Below are positions 25,601 through 40,516 of a DNA stretch of 64,000 bases, in pieces. The stretch is from assembly GCA_032358255.1 (NCBI GenBank), contig JAULBX010027495.1, positions 1 through 64,000 on the forward strand, read 5' to 3'. The notes beneath the pieces were generated by a model, which was given only the letters and a program-made list of their open reading frames with translations, was not told the origin of the DNA and did not search any database. A program made the translations under genes and the position numbers. Source of the stretch: Heterotrichella gracilis (Eukaryota > Sar > Xanthophyceae > Tribonematales > Xanthonemataceae). Every line of letters starts with the position of its first letter. Position 1 is the first letter of the stretch.

Positions 25601-26223
25601 TGCATCGTGGGCAGGCAGTGGTGGGGCCTCACCGTTGCCATACGCCAGCCACTTGGACATCTGTTGCCAGGGAAACAACCGACCTGCGCATTGGGTGCCA
25701 ACCAGGTCAGCGCATGCCACGTGAAATTATTTGTGTACAAACCCAAGCACCCAGCTGCTGCAGATGCTTGCACTGGGGCTAAAGTTGCAAGCACGAGTCC
25801 CCGGCAGTGTGAGTTTCATATGCACAACCTTATTGGACAACCCTTGCAGGGGACGCACCGTAGTACAGCCTCAGGAGCTCCACCACGCTGTAAGAGGACA
25901 GGTCATTGGCCTTTGCTGGCGAGGCCCCTGCAAGAAGACCACAGGCGAGGCGCTCAGGGGGTGCATTGCCACCTGCATCTGAAACTATAAACCCGTGCTA
26001 CTGTGAATTGTATGTGGGCTCGGGGGAAGTGCTAGGCCAGTCACCTGCTTCGTGGTCCATCTCTTCCGCCTCGCCTTCGTCCTTTCTCTGCCTCTTGGTG
26101 GCTGCAACGGTGAGTGGTTGGGTTGTCACAGGGCAGTTAGATATGCATGCATATGGCTGTCAGGCCGTTCCAACGAGTTTTGCGTAAGTGGTGCAGACCT
26201 CTCTCACCTTTATCGTCCTCCAT
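22635..26223 (-). CDS. PRIM1: DNA primase small (catalytic) subunit, PRIM1/PRI1
   Basis: A tiny first exon (26208-26223, MEDDK) is joined in phase to a Lys/Arg/Glu-rich exon (26045-26101), then to [10 protein letters not shown] and [16 protein letters not shown]. Core motifs follow in order: [30 protein letters not shown], the catalytic [13 protein letters not shown] with its acidic metal ligands, a CxxxxxxCxxC zinc site, [16 protein letters not shown] (triphosphate-binding Arg and His), and [20 protein letters not shown] with [16 protein letters not shown]. The protein ends [13 protein letters not shown] at 22635. Family knowledge: it makes RNA primers as part of DNA polymerase alpha-primase in the nucleus. 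All catalytic motifs look intact. Many small introns interrupt it; internal splice sites were checked only near the 5' end. Confidence 0.95.
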
Positions 26224-26507
26224 TGCCCCAAAGCAAAGCCCGGCTGTTAGTTGAGAGTTGATTATGGCGTCGGAGCTTGTGGGAAACAAACCACTCAGCA
26301 CCTAGATGCGCTTTGTCGAACAAACCATGCAGACCTAGCTGCGTCAAGTGCGCACACAACAGAACGTTTCTTCAAGGACTGTTGCCCATCAAAGGGTTTG
26401 CAAGCGCTACCCGACAGTCCACCTGTTTGCAGCTCAAACAGGCACACAACAGCACAGCGCCTTCCGGGAGAAGGCGAGTGTCTGCAACAGTTGACACCGC
26501 TCACAAC
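26224..26507. promoter_or_regulatory. Compact bidirectional promoter, primase/PNPase
   Basis: Only 284 bp separate the start codons of the divergent primase (-) and polynucleotide phosphorylase (+) genes. Both promoters and both 5' UTRs must fit here. No TATA-like box stands out. Co-regulation is possible but not shown. Confidence 0.45.
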
Positions 26508-29500
26508 ATGGACAGCCCAGTGAAGTTTTCACGAACAGCCAACTTCGTTCTGCTTGCAGCAACAACAAAGAGGTGGGTTGGCGTGTTTGAAATCGTTTTT
26601 GAAACAGGATTGAATTTTACGATTGATGAAGCGAGGGCGTGAGTACCCGAGTTTTGGCGCCAAGAAACCGACACAGGGCTGCCTTCGCCCAAAAACGGGG
26701 ATATTCTAGGGATATTGGTGTTGATGGAGTCTTGTTCAACAGTGTTATCCGAATGAAAGCACGCTCTCTGGTAACTGGGTGTTAGAGAGTTGAGTTATGC
26801 AGCGGCATCTACCCCGCTGTCAGTAACCTACTGCTCGCCACACAACACTGCACACTACTTCGCTATATTGCACATATCCAGCTGTTCTTTGAAATGCATG
26901 GCGTAATTATGTAGTGTGTGAGCGTTTGCAATAGCATTGCTATCAGAGCGACGTGGGTCAACATGACGAGTGGCTTGGGACGGAGGGCACTGCTGTGCTG
27001 CTCATCTTCTGTGCGCAGGCTGCTGAACAACCCTCAAGGTATTCAGAACTGACACTGGATACCGGGCCTACACTTACCTGGCTGGGCTTCCGGCAGAATG
27101 CACCTACATTCAGACATTCCGGCCTGGTTAGCCGCCACGATAGTGGGACTGCCTTTGCGCCCTCTCACTGGGTGGCAGCACTCTGCGGCCCGGGCGGGAG
27201 TGTACAGTGGTCGTGCAGCTCATCAGTACTTTCTCTGCGATTGCCGCCTCTGGTTTAGTGACGCGCCCAAAGTCGGCGAAGAACACCTGCCAATGCATGG
27301 TAGACAATGCATGCATGCATAGTTCAGTATGGACACATATGCCCAGGTTGTACCGCGTAGGCGCCCACATCCCAGCATCAGCCAGCTCAAAAACTTTGGA
27401 TGGTCACTTGGTTGCACACCAAGGGTGGGCTTCTCCCTGCACGTAGCTGCAACCTGTTGCTGTGTCCTGACCCTATACTGTGTGCATGTAGGAAGCGCCA
27501 TTCAGGCCGTGGCACCTGCGCTCCAACACTTCAACCCACAGGTAGGTTGCACTGTGAAGAAACAACCTGAATACTCCACACAGGATCAAGTGGGTGGCAG
27601 GTGGTTACACTTGCGCACTTTCACCCCTGCTGCATCTGGGTGTGGCAAGGTGCGTTGTGAATGCAATCAAAAGCGGAGCTTTGCAAAGGGTTGAAGCTCA
27701 AATGCTATTCCCATACAGGACCCGTCTCTCCCCTTTGCACCCCCCCATGGTCGCCTGTACACCAGTAGTGACGCAGCTGAGGAACCCCTAGGGGGCGAGC
27801 CACCTGCGACCTTCAGCCCACCCCCCACAGACCACTTTGCCAACCTGCTACCAGGTGAGGGGAGGTAGTTTGCAGCGAAGATCTTGGACGCAAGTTTGCA
27901 TAAAGTGCCCTTGCTGGGTGAGGGGACATGCTTCGATGGGGCATAATGCACTCACTGTGCCAAGCCGAAAATTACCGTGCTTGCTTGCCGCGATTCCAGT
28001 ATCTACTTTGCAAGCACCCAACCTGCATGCGACCACTCGTGCAAGCAGGGTAATTGTCAAGTATGAATGACCGCCTAGCGCTGCACAATTCACTAGAAAA
28101 ATTGGATGAATGAATCAGTTGGCAAATACTCTTTTGTAGTAAAAGGTTGCATTTATTTGCCTCAAATATTCAGCACATGCCTGCGTGTAGGTGAATGTCT
28201 GTCCGCCGATGTTGACCTGGCGGGCAAACACCTGCGCTTTGAGACAGGCAAGCTGGCACGCATGGCTGACGGGTCATGTGTGGTGAAGCTGGGCGGTACC
28301 TATGTGCTGGCCACTGCGGTGTGCGAGGGGCAGCTGGGGCAGTACTTGAGCTTCATGCCGCTACAGGTGCGGGGTGCATGTGGTAGATGGATACATGTGG
28401 TGTAGCGAGTTGCACGCTCATGCAGTGCATGCCGGGAATGTTCTCCAAGGGTTTGTTTCCAGGGTTGATCGCAGCATGCACATCTCTGACAGATACCTCT
28501 GCAACACTTAACGACTAGACTGAAGTTTAACAATCCCCACCCACCCCAGGTTGACCACCGGGAGCGCATGTACGCCATAGGCAAGATCCCCACCACCAAC
28601 ACGCGGCGTGAGGGGGCGCCACATGACAGGGAGGTGCTGTGTTCGCGGGCGATCGACAAGGCGCTGAGACCGCTGTTCCCACCGGGGTTCAACTACGACA
28701 CGCAGGTGGGGAGTGCAACAGGGTGATGCTAGGGCAGGGCATGTGGGAGTGCTGTTGCCTTGTACGCCTTAATGGCCCTGTTGATGTAGTGGTGCGGCTG
28801 AGGGTGATGCGGTCAGCACTTGCACCCATATATGTGGATTGTGCCTACCATTCTCTTTGGGCTCCCACCCCCCCTGCATACACGAACCTTGGTGCTTACC
28901 AGCTCAACCCGCACACCTTCCATCACCTACGCAACTGGCACCTCGGTGCTTAGCAGCTATGGCACAAATAGATGGTATGCACGCGCACACACACCGCGCT
29001 GTTCACCCCTGATCGCCCCCGTGCAGATCTGCACCTCAGTCCTGAGCGCCGATGGCACCCACGACCCCGACACATTGTCGATCAATGCAGCATCAGCCGC
29101 ACTTGCCTGCTCCCACATACCCTGGGGTGGGCCGGTGGGTGCTGTACGGGTGGCGCTGGTGGATGGGGTGCTGGTGGTGAACCCCGGTGGTGACCAGCTG
29201 CGGCGCGCTGACCTCAACCTCATGTGTGTGGCCACGGAGGAGCGGGTGGTGTTGCTGCAGGGGCAGGTGGGTGGTGGGTGGGTGGCTCAGGACCAGGGGA
29301 GTGGTGGGTGGCACATGGGCCTCTGATTGGGAGTCCTGCCGTGCGGTCAGTAATGTGTTCTTGGTGGCAGGCTGCATGGCTACAGATCCCACTGCAGCAT
29401 CGACGCATAGCGTTGCTGGCCATGTGAACGGAGCACAGTTTGCACAGGACACTGCAGCCTGCTGCATGGATTAGCATTCAAAGGCACAAACCTATCCACC

Positions 29501-32500
29501 TCATCCCCTCCACAGGCCAAGCAAGTCCCACCCAAGGCGTTTGCCGAAGCCATTCACGTGGCCGCAGCAGCAGCAGCCAGCCTGGTCCCTGCCCAGCGCG
29601 CACTTGCAGCCGCCACTGGTCGCAGCAAGGCCCCCATGCAGCTTGCCGCCGCTGACCCGGCTGCCCGCACCGTCATCCGCACCATTGCCTACCCTGCGGT
29701 GTCGGGCGTCCTGCGCATGCCCGACCTCACCAAGGGGGAAAGGATTGCTGAGCTGGCAAAGGTGAAGGAGGATGTTGTGAAGCAGCTGAGGTCAAAAGGT
29801 GGGTGGAGAAGGATTGCGCAGTACTTCATATTCATTGTTTTTCTTTGCGCAGTTTCTTAGCATGCAGCCTGTATTGCTGCTGGGCACGCAGGGGAATTTC
29901 GCATGAATAAATGCGCCACCCAAAAAGTGCTGTTCATCTCGCCTAGGCTGTTGAGGTATTGCATGAACGAGCCCCCCACACACCCTTGCGTAGGTTATTG
30001 GCGCACGGGCGAGATGCGTGTGGCAGGCTCCGGCTGTGCCTCCTACGCTGACCTGAACCATACCCTGGACGAGGTGGCAAATGACGTCATGAGGCAGATG
30101 GCACTGGAGGACAACCTGCGCGTGGGAGGCAGGGGCTTGGTGGACTTGCGGCCAATCTATTGCGAAGTGGACACAGTGCCGGTGCGTGGGCGGTGAAGTG
30201 CTACTCGTTGACGGGAATGGCACTTTTGCTGCTTGTTGGGTGGGGGATGTATGGGCGGCATGATCGTGGGTCACTAATGGGATGGGAATGGCTTCCTGAC
30301 CACTTGCCTTGCTGTTCTGTGGGCGTGTGCCATGGAGGCTGCGAGGAGTCGCTTCACCCATGTGAGGTTGCATGCACCATGCAGATTTGCCCATGCACGC
30401 CTTTGGATCATGCCACATGCCACTGGTGTGAGGGCATGGTCTGTCTGATGGATGCGTGGATGCGTAGCCGGTGGCAAACATCCAGTGCGCTGGTGGCCCC
30501 TGCAGGTTGTGCATGGCTCAGCGCTGTTTGAGCGGGGTGAGACCCAGACCCTGACCACCATCACGGTGGGTGGGGAGGGGGACCAGCAGCGCGTGTCGAC
30601 ACTCCTGGGGGACCAGTCGCGGCGACTCATGGTGCACTACAACTTCCCACCTTTTGCTGTTAATGAGGTACGACTTTGCAGGGCTCAAGGGTCTGCATGG
30701 GAGGCAGCCCTAACCACTCACCTCCATGTACTCACCCGCTGCACTTCCTTCTCATTAATACCACTACCACGCTCTCCACCACCACAGACGGGGCGGATGG
30801 GCCAGGCAGGGCGGCGCGAGATCGGCCACGGTGCCCTTGCGGAGTGGGGCCTGGCGGGTGTGATGCCCCCCAAGTCCGACTTCCCCTTCACCGTGCGCCT
30901 CAACACCGAGGTGCTTGCGTCCAACGGGTCCTCCTCCATGGCCAGTGTGTGTGGGGGGGCGCTGGCGCTCATGGATGCAGGGGTGCCAATCACAGACCTG
31001 GTGGCGGGTGAGTGTAGGGGCGCGGGCGCGTGCGGGGGGAGGGTGTCGGTGTAGGGTGCCCATCACAGACCTGATGGTGTGTAACCGGGCAGTGGGGAGG
31101 ATGGGGGAATGGGAGGTGCCCACCACAGACCTGATGGTGGTGGGCAAGGTGTCAGGTTGACCCTTGACCAGCTTCTGATCATTGCTCTAGGGCTGACCTT
31201 CCTCCAGGGTTCATCATGTGTGGGATACATTGTGTAGGGGGGTAAGCTATTGGTTACACTTGTGCATGGACAGGCAGCACAACAACTCTTGTTACAAATC
31301 ACATCGTACGTAGTGCTTCCTTGTGCAAGTGGAAGCACTTTTGGGTGGGCAGTTGAGAGCGTTCCATACAGCGATATTCAACAACCCTGCATGCATAAGC
31401 ATTGGATCATCACCAGCCATTGCCAGTCTCCTGTCTACCTTGTTGACACACATTTCTTTCCATGTTTGCCAGGTGTCAGCATTGGGTTGCTCAGCCGACC
31501 AGATGGGGCCTACGAGCTCCTAACTGACATTACAGGGCTGGAGGATGATAAAGGGGAGATGGATTTTAAGATAACGGGGACAACTGCCGGCATCACTGCC
31601 GCATCGCTGGATGTCAAGGTCCCAGGTGGGGTGGGTGGAAAGGGGAGGAAGTGCAGGACTGTGTGCCAGATGCCTTGTGATTAGGGAGTTCCAGACAACC
31701 TACTGACTGGTCAATGTGATGAATGGGAAGTATTTCTTGCAGAGGGTTTTACATAATTGGACATATCTAGCTGTTGTAAGTTTCATGCAGTGCACTGTTG
31801 CACAAGGTCTAGACATTCTCCTGTGCAGGATGAGCATGCATCTAAAGCAAGCCCCTACATGCCATGCCATTCCCCTGTCTCATGCAAGCTACCTCTCCCC
31901 CCATAAGCTCCCAAATCCCCTTCTTTTCAGTGCATGTGGATGTGCTTGTGGAGGCACTTGACCGCGCCCACACCGCCCACAAGAACATCATCCGGCAGAT
32001 GGAGGCGGTACTGCCACAGGTGAGCAATGGCAGGCACAACGAGGGGATGCAATGTCTTTGCTTTGCCGTTGCAAAGCCTTTAGCGGGTGATATTTTGGGG
32101 TGGCTACATGTGGGAGGTCGGCCTGCCATGGGTGGTGCCGTGTACGAGGATAGCTTGGGCTTGCACCATGGCAGATGAATTCACCTGGGTCAAACCTTCA
32201 CATCCCCATACATCATCCCTTCCCTGGTGATTTCCACCCCCTCTCTCTTGCACCTATCGCCTCCAGAGCCAACTCACACAGCACCTTGACGATGCCAGTG
32301 CCCCAGTGGTTCCTCTACTTCCCCGCATGATGCTGCCTGCACATTCCCCCCCACCCGCCACTTTCTAATGACTCCCTCCTGTCCCCTCATCCCAGAACCG
32401 CGGGCCCGAGGCCCCCATGTACGGCCAGGTGGAGATTGACCGCCAGTCCATTGGCCGCCTCATTGGGCCAGGTGGGAGTACCATCAAGGGCCTGGAGGAG

Positions 32501-33827
32501 ACCACCGGGGCGCGTGTGAATGTGTCGGATGACGGCGTAGTGCGCCTCTTTGCGCCCACAGCGGAGCAGTACAACCAAGCTGCCACAATGGTGCAGAACC
32601 TGGCGGGCACGAGCATCAAGGTAGGGTAGCATGGAAACCTTCTAGGGTATCCCAGGCTGTATTTCTTAGTATTTTGTGTGCAACATTTGGAGGCAAGTTG
32701 TCTGTAGGAAATGGAAGTGGATTAGCTATTTCAACGCTGCTAGCCTCGTCAGTGTGGAGTATTGGTGTTGTTTTCTCCCCTTGCTGTTACCCTGTTGAGG
32801 GTTTCTCTCTGGTTGCTTCAGGACGGCGAGGCGTACCGGGTAAAGGTGGTGAAGCTGCTGGACTATGGGGCGTTTGTGGAGTTTGAGGGGGGCATGCAGG
32901 CATTGCTGCACATATCGCAGATTTCACTGGAGAGGGTACGCGCCTGCACCTGGTGTCAACCTACCTTGGGGTTGGCTTTGCGCCCTTGCTGTGGGCCCAG
33001 TGTCTGATGCTTGCATGCATTGTCTCCTGCAGTGCTACCAGGGTTGTCAAATCAGGCCAGCATTTCCTTGCCACGTCGCGCTTGACATGGCATCACGTAG
33101 GTCACCCATGTGTTTCTTGTAATCTTGCATGCTGCACACTGCTTGACGTTGTCAGGGTTGGTCAAGGTCGCCAAACCAAAGTGCGCATCCGCCCCACCCC
33201 TCCAACATATTCCTCCCTTGCTGATCACGCGATTACCCCCCTTGCACAGATCCGCAGTGTGCAGGATGAGCTGGAGGTGGACCAGGAGATTATGGTACTG
33301 TGCCAGGGGAAAGACCACAAAACGGTAAGAAGGGGTGGTGCATGGGCAGTTGATAGGGGGCGGTGTGGGTGCACTGCTGGCTGAAAGGTGACCAGGCTGC
33401 TGTATGCAAATGAGAACAGGGTGCACACAGCAATGAGTTAATTTCGGGTGGTTGATCATCAGTTTACAGGAGAAAAAGTATGCATTGGGCGTTACCAGGC
33501 CTCGCAGCCCACATTGGCCCAAGTGCTGCTGTGCTGTGTGGGTTACTGTGGCGCCAACTGGTGGTTGACTGTATTGCTTGCTTTCACTGACAGGGCCAAC
33601 TAAAGATTTCACGGAAGGCACTGCTGATGGCTGCACAAGCAAATGACGCCGCCCCTCAGGGATTGCCTAGAGTAGCAGGGACTGGGGAGGGGGGTGAGAT
33701 TGATTTTGATGCCTTGCTGCGTGAGCCACCAAGCAGTGGCAGTGATGCCCAGGGTGAGGGGGCGCTGGGGCGCAGGCGGCATCATGGCCACCAGCGACAC
33801 AGCTCGGGCAATGGCCCCCGCACATAG
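26508..33827 (+). CDS. PNPT1: Polynucleotide phosphorylase, organellar (probably mitochondrial)
   Basis: The ATG at 26508 opens a 65-nt exon ([20 protein letters not shown]), joined in phase through [23 protein letters not shown] and [20 protein letters not shown]. This looks like a mitochondrial presequence with a possible cleavage near RLYTSS. Next come RNase PH domain 1 ([20 protein letters not shown]), the helical linker, RNase PH domain 2 ([60 protein letters not shown]), the metal-site block GEMDFKITG, a KH domain ([20 protein letters not shown]) and an S1 domain ([20 protein letters not shown]). The C-terminal tail is Gly/His/Arg-rich. The enzyme degrades RNA 3'-5' by phosphorolysis and can add tails. 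The phosphate-site NGSSSM and the metal-site Asp residues are present. Plastid targeting is the alternative. Confidence 0.95.
30980..31140 (+). repeat. Three copies of an exon-edge segment in PNPase
   Basis: The exon encoding the [12 protein letters not shown] block has the segment GGTGCCAATCACAGACCTGG at about 30982. Close copies recur in the following intron at about 31054-31079 and 31113-31140, the last two spaced exactly 60 bp. All three encode VP(I/T)TDL when read in the corresponding frame. The authentic junction is taken as the donor near 31009, joined to VSIGLLSRP. Confidence 0.8.
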
Positions 33828-35319
33828 CAGCCGCTGCTTGTAGCGGTCTGTGTGAGCACTAGAAGGCCACGCTAGCAGCAGCGTGGAGGAAAGAAACAGG
33901 GACAGGAACGTACAATGACAAAGGATGAGGGGGGCACTGGCGCGCACAAGGGCGCCAGCGCAACAGATTACACAGTGGACATGTCAAAGCGCTGCATAGA
34001 ACTTCAGCATCAATAACTTAGCAATACCCACGTGGGCCTGAATGTGACGCCCGGCAATGTCGGGGCCGGGCAGAGACTAAAGTTACTGCTCACAAAGTAC
34101 GGTCTGTCAGTCACCAAGGCTTGGACCTCACATCCAAACTGTAAGAGTCAGTTTCATAACTGACTACAAGAATGGTCAATGACCAAACTAGCAACTGGCT
34201 CCAGGGCCTGCATTTATGCAATTATTACATCTTAATTAAAGCCCACATGATATTATCATTGATCTTGACTTTGCCATCACAGGTTGTGAGGCCATATCGT
34301 ATTTGATATTATCAAGTGATGGCGCCGCCATCTGATTCAGTGATTTATTCAGATGTGACAGTCAAGGTGTCGTCAGAGTCTGACTGAGTGAATTTGTTTC
34401 ACTGACAACACCGCACCTCTGAGGCTCCAGTGCCTCTCCTAATTGGTCTGCAGCAGTCTAAGGAGGCCTGCTATGCTGCCAATTGTCAGGATTGTGGGGT
34501 GTGCACTTTACACTTGCTGTGTGCGCTGCAGGATGGGCAAAGCTGCAAGAAGCGCTTCCTGACCTCTCATTGCAATGCACCTTTGACAGCATCAGGTTCA
34601 CTAGGCTCAGGAGGTGCTGTGTGAAACCATGGCAAAGAAATAGTTTGTTGTGGTAGTCTGCTCACCCATGAAGGCCACCACAAGCTGGCAAAAATTCTTC
34701 ACACACGGCCCCATAGAAAGGCAAGGGCAAAAAAGGGAAGGTTCAGGCGCTTTAGGGCCTATGTGTGGTCAATACCAGCAGGACAGCCAGATATTACAGC
34801 CAGTCTCCACTCAACACATAAACAGCACTGGTAACTAGTGGATGTTGTAGATTCCAACTGCAGAAATCCGTTCCACTGGTTGTAACAACATCTTGTATGC
34901 GTGCTTATTGGTTCAAGGTGAAAAAAGACATGTCCCAACAATGACGATCACATTTGCCAGGAGCCCACCTCGACATACATGCACTTGATAAATATTTTGA
35001 CCACTGTGAGCCTGCTTCACTTGCAACCTGCCAGGCTGAACGGGACTCCAGCCCTAGCCCTGGCAACGCTATCCTGTTGGTGTCCACTGAAGGCGCTGCT
35101 TGGTGAATAACCGCATAGGCTGAAACCAAGGAAGCTTCGTTGTTGTAAGTTTTTTTAATGTGCTGACCTGGGGTTGCTGCACGGCGCCCAATCCCATCCT
35201 AGCAACCGCCAAGCTGTTCCCTCAAAATGTAACCCCTCCCGCTGCAGTGCTTGACCTACTCTACCCCTTGCGCAGTCTGCTGTTCCCCATCTCCCATAGA
35301 GTTGAAAGCAAGGCCAGAC
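33828..35319. other. Convergent intergenic region
   Basis: A 1.5-kb gap between the ends of PNPase (+) and the TM9SF gene (-). The part at 34190-34400 is AT-rich, with the direct repeat TGATATTATCA at about 34247 and 34308 and an inverted GCCATCAC/GTGATGGC pair between them, so it could fold. No coding sequence is recognised. Confidence 0.4.
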
Positions 35320-37956
35320 TTAGTCGATCTTGACTGCAGCATAGATTTTGCGCACAAAGATGTAGCAGGCATAGAAGCCAATTGTCCCAGTCAAGCAGAA
35401 GAAGCCGTATGAGACAATGGCCATGTACCCAAAGTACATGATGGCTGGCACCAGCCTGGCAATATCCAGCTTGGTGTAGAAGTAGAAGCCTGAGTACAGG
35501 AACAGGTACGCCGCTGAGGAGCCGGAGGTGAAGTACGACCGCCACCACCAGTGGTAGTCCTCGCTGCACAGCTGGAAGTAGCACAGCACGATGGTGATCT
35601 CGGCGCAGGTGATGATCAGGATCACAAACACCAGGCACAGGAAGCCAAAGAGGTAGTAGAATTGGTGGAGCCACATGGAGGTGAGGATGAAGAACAGCTC
35701 GATGAAGACAGCGCCGAAGGGCAAGATGCCACCGATGAGAACGGAGAAGATTGGGTTCATGTACCACTGCTGCTCAGGGATCTGCCTTGGGATCTTGTTG
35801 GTCCTCACAGGATCCTGCAAGCAACGTTCAGTAAGCCAGGAGAACAGCATCCAACAGCAAACAGTTGGTCCGCTTGCAGAAAGCAACAGCAAACCACAAG
35901 CTTGGTGGGGTGGCTGCCTTACCTCTGGGGCAGGCTTCTTGAACCCAAAGTAGGAGCCAATGAAGACAAGTGGTACTGAGATGCCGAACCACAAAAAGCA
36001 CAGCGCAAACAGTGTGCCGAAGGGCACTGCACCGCTGGACTTCTGGCCCCACACCAGCAGGTTGAGCACAAAGAATATCCCGAAGAGGATGCCAGGGAAG
36101 GTCAGGGCAGTCTGCAGGGTCATCTTTTTCCACTCGTCACCCTGCAAGGCATGTTGCAGCGTGTGAGACAGCCATCGCAAGTGACCAACTCACCAGTGCA
36201 AGACACACTGGACAGGTATGCGGGCAACGCCAGGGTCCCGGTTACCTTGAAGCTCTTGTACAGGCGTGCCGCAAAGTAACCCGCAAACAAGCCCATGAAG
36301 ACAAACAGCAGCAGCATTGCTGTCATCAGTCCACCCCTGTTGGCAGGAGACAGGAACCCGAGGACGGCAAAGGACATGGTGACCAAGGCCATGCCAATCA
36401 ACTGGCTGCCGGTTCCAACATATACACACAGTTGAAGAGCTGCTTGAGGTGGGCGGAAGACGTCGCCGTGCACCTGTTGCAGGCCACACAACTCCTTACT
36501 ACAAGGGAGCTATCAGAGCCTGCAAACACTTGCAACAGAAGCTCAGGCCGTTCGTAGCTGGTGCAGTGAGCAGTGGCCACACTTACCAGCTTCCAGCCAG
36601 TCTCCTCCTGTGCCTCCTCTGCTGTCTCCAACTGGTTGTACTTGGAGATGTCCCGGTGCAAGGTGCGCATCATGATCATCGCCACCATGCCGGACAGGAA
36701 CAGCACAATCATGAGGGAGTTGATGATTGAGAACCAGTGAATCTGGTCGTCTGTCACCACCAAATAGGTGTCCCAGCGAGACGCCCACTTGACGTCACTT
36801 GGCTGCAAGTGCACAAACCCCAAATTCAAACCCCCTGCCTGGTTGCTCACTGTGCTCAGACTGGGTGGAGAACTTCACCGAGCACTGACTAGTGTGTTGC
36901 TTACCCTGTAACGGATGTCAAAGGTGAACACCACCTCCTTGCCTTCAGCCACCTCCTGTGGCTCTTCCTTTTCAGTGTCAAACTTGCTGCAGCTGGTCAG
37001 CGCAGGTGGCCTGTCATCGCTCCAGCCCCCAGAATACTTGTGGCGGATGCTGTAAGGCTCCACCTCAAACCCAACTATGCGCGAATTTTCCGTTTCTGTA
37101 TCCATGTGATACAGAATAGTGAACCGCAGGTGGTTGTTCAGGTAGAACTTGTCATCCTGCACAGGCATGGAGCCCTCAGTCCCAATGCAACAAGGTACAA
37201 GGAGTTTGTTGAGACAGCAAGTGGGGGTGAACACCACACACCTCCGATCTGCCAACAGGGAAGCCCCTTTCATATGTCTTGATAGGGTGGCCATTATCCT
37301 CGCGCATTCGCACGATGGCAACTGGAAGGTTGTCAAGAATCCTGCACCAAAAAAAGGCACGACAACGTAATTTGTGCTCCCACGAGACACCAGCGTATCA
37401 GCAGCAACACTTCAGCAAACCATGCGTACATATTGACACGGTATTCGTCCCCGATCCTGGATTGGAACGCCTTGGCTTGGTTGGCAGACAGGGCCTCTAT
37501 TCTGCACTGGACCTTGCATTGCTCGTCGATGCGGAAGTCCATCTGCAGATCAGGGCAGCTGGGGTAAGCTGGGTAGCCCGAAACCCGCCAAGGCGTGCAA
37601 CAACCTGCTATGCACGCACCGAGTAGGGCGAGTTCTCAATCCTGTCACCACGCAGGACCTCGCCAAGGTTCTCTGCGATGTTGATGATTTTCTCAGGTCT
37701 GCAGTACGGTAGCGTGTAGTACTCATAGGGCAGTTGCGTCTTGGTGGAGGTTAGCTTGTTCACTTTAAGGCTGATCCTGTCTCCCTGCAAACGGCGGGTG
37801 GATGTCAGCACAACCGGCCTGCTTGATCTCCAGCCCAGGTGGGGAGGCAACACCCACCTTCTTGAAGTCCTGTGGTGCAACGCCGGGCAGGTAGAAGGCG
37901 CTGGCCACGCCACAGAGGGCCAAGGCCGCACAGAAAAAGAGCATTGTTGGCCTCAT
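35320..37956 (-). CDS. Transmembrane nine superfamily protein (TM9SF/TMN/EMP)
   Basis: The ATG at 37956 gives a signal peptide ([20 protein letters not shown]) followed by the lumenal domain with the family pattern [11 protein letters not shown] and [14 protein letters not shown]. The lumenal domain ends near the conserved [13 protein letters not shown]. Nine hydrophobic segments follow, from [20 protein letters not shown] through [40 protein letters not shown] and [20 protein letters not shown] to [15 protein letters not shown]. The C-terminus is AVKID, matching the KXD/E retrieval signal described for plant EMP proteins, which points to Golgi retention through COPI. The role of TMN proteins in trafficking and adhesion is only partly known. 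About eight exons; no missing blocks seen. Confidence 0.95.
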
Positions 37957-38772
37957 TTTGCTATGTGCCTGAGAGTTCCCTGCCGTGGTGAGGTTAGTTC
38001 ATAGTTGTGACCTGGGTGTAGTGCCCAGCACAGGCAGGACCAGGTTGCCTCTCGCCAGACAGGGAGACGCCAAACAGGGTTACAGTGGCTCAATCCTAGC
38101 TGATCCAAATGACGAGGGCTAACAACAGGTAACAGGCTAACAGAGCTAGACAACAGGTTAGCTGGCACCCTTTAAAACCTAGTATTCTTGTCTATTTTTG
38201 TTGGGGTGTTTTTGTATAAGGGGAAGTACTCGGTAACTAGCGTAACGAGATGGAAATCAGAATGCCCTTAGGGTATTTTTATATGGGGCACTCGAGGGTA
38301 GCTGCAACACCTCTCGTAAGGCTTACAAGAGACGCATGCCGCAAGTGTGCTAGGTTTGTAGAGCGAAGAACACATATAAGGCTCCGAGTTCAGGTGTTGC
38401 TGCCTAAAACTCTTTGTAACCCGACTATACCTGCCCAACCGCCCACCACTGCACACCACCCATCTCACCATCAACTGGCGCGCTGTCGCCGCGAGATCAC
38501 ACCCAACACCACACAGGTGCGCTTCTGCAAAATTGAACCAGTTTTTCTTCCTGAGTATGTGTCCTTAGCCCTTGTAACTGCTGCACAGTGCACGGTTGCA
38601 CCCCTTGTGGACCACGCTGTGGATCCAGATGGTTTTGTGGTCGGTAGAACCCCGTTGCCTTTGTAACCTTAAATTGAACACTTGGTGTCCTGCAGGTTCA
38701 TTCTTGCTGTGTCACAGCCGTCTCGTCACGCCAGATCCACCGATCAGTGAGGGAGAGTCTGCGCATTCCACC
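37957..38772. promoter_or_regulatory. Divergent promoter region between TM9SF and the OPR-type reductase
   Basis: An 816-bp spacer between divergent genes. It should contain both promoters and leader sequences. No known element is recognised; several short open frames have no support. Confidence 0.4.

Positions 38773-40516
<1,744 letters not shown>

Noticed and set aside
27000-27545. Long open stretches inside the first introns of PNPase
   Set aside because: They are flanked by splice sites that join the short presequence exons in phase, have no domain, and introns here are often open by chance.
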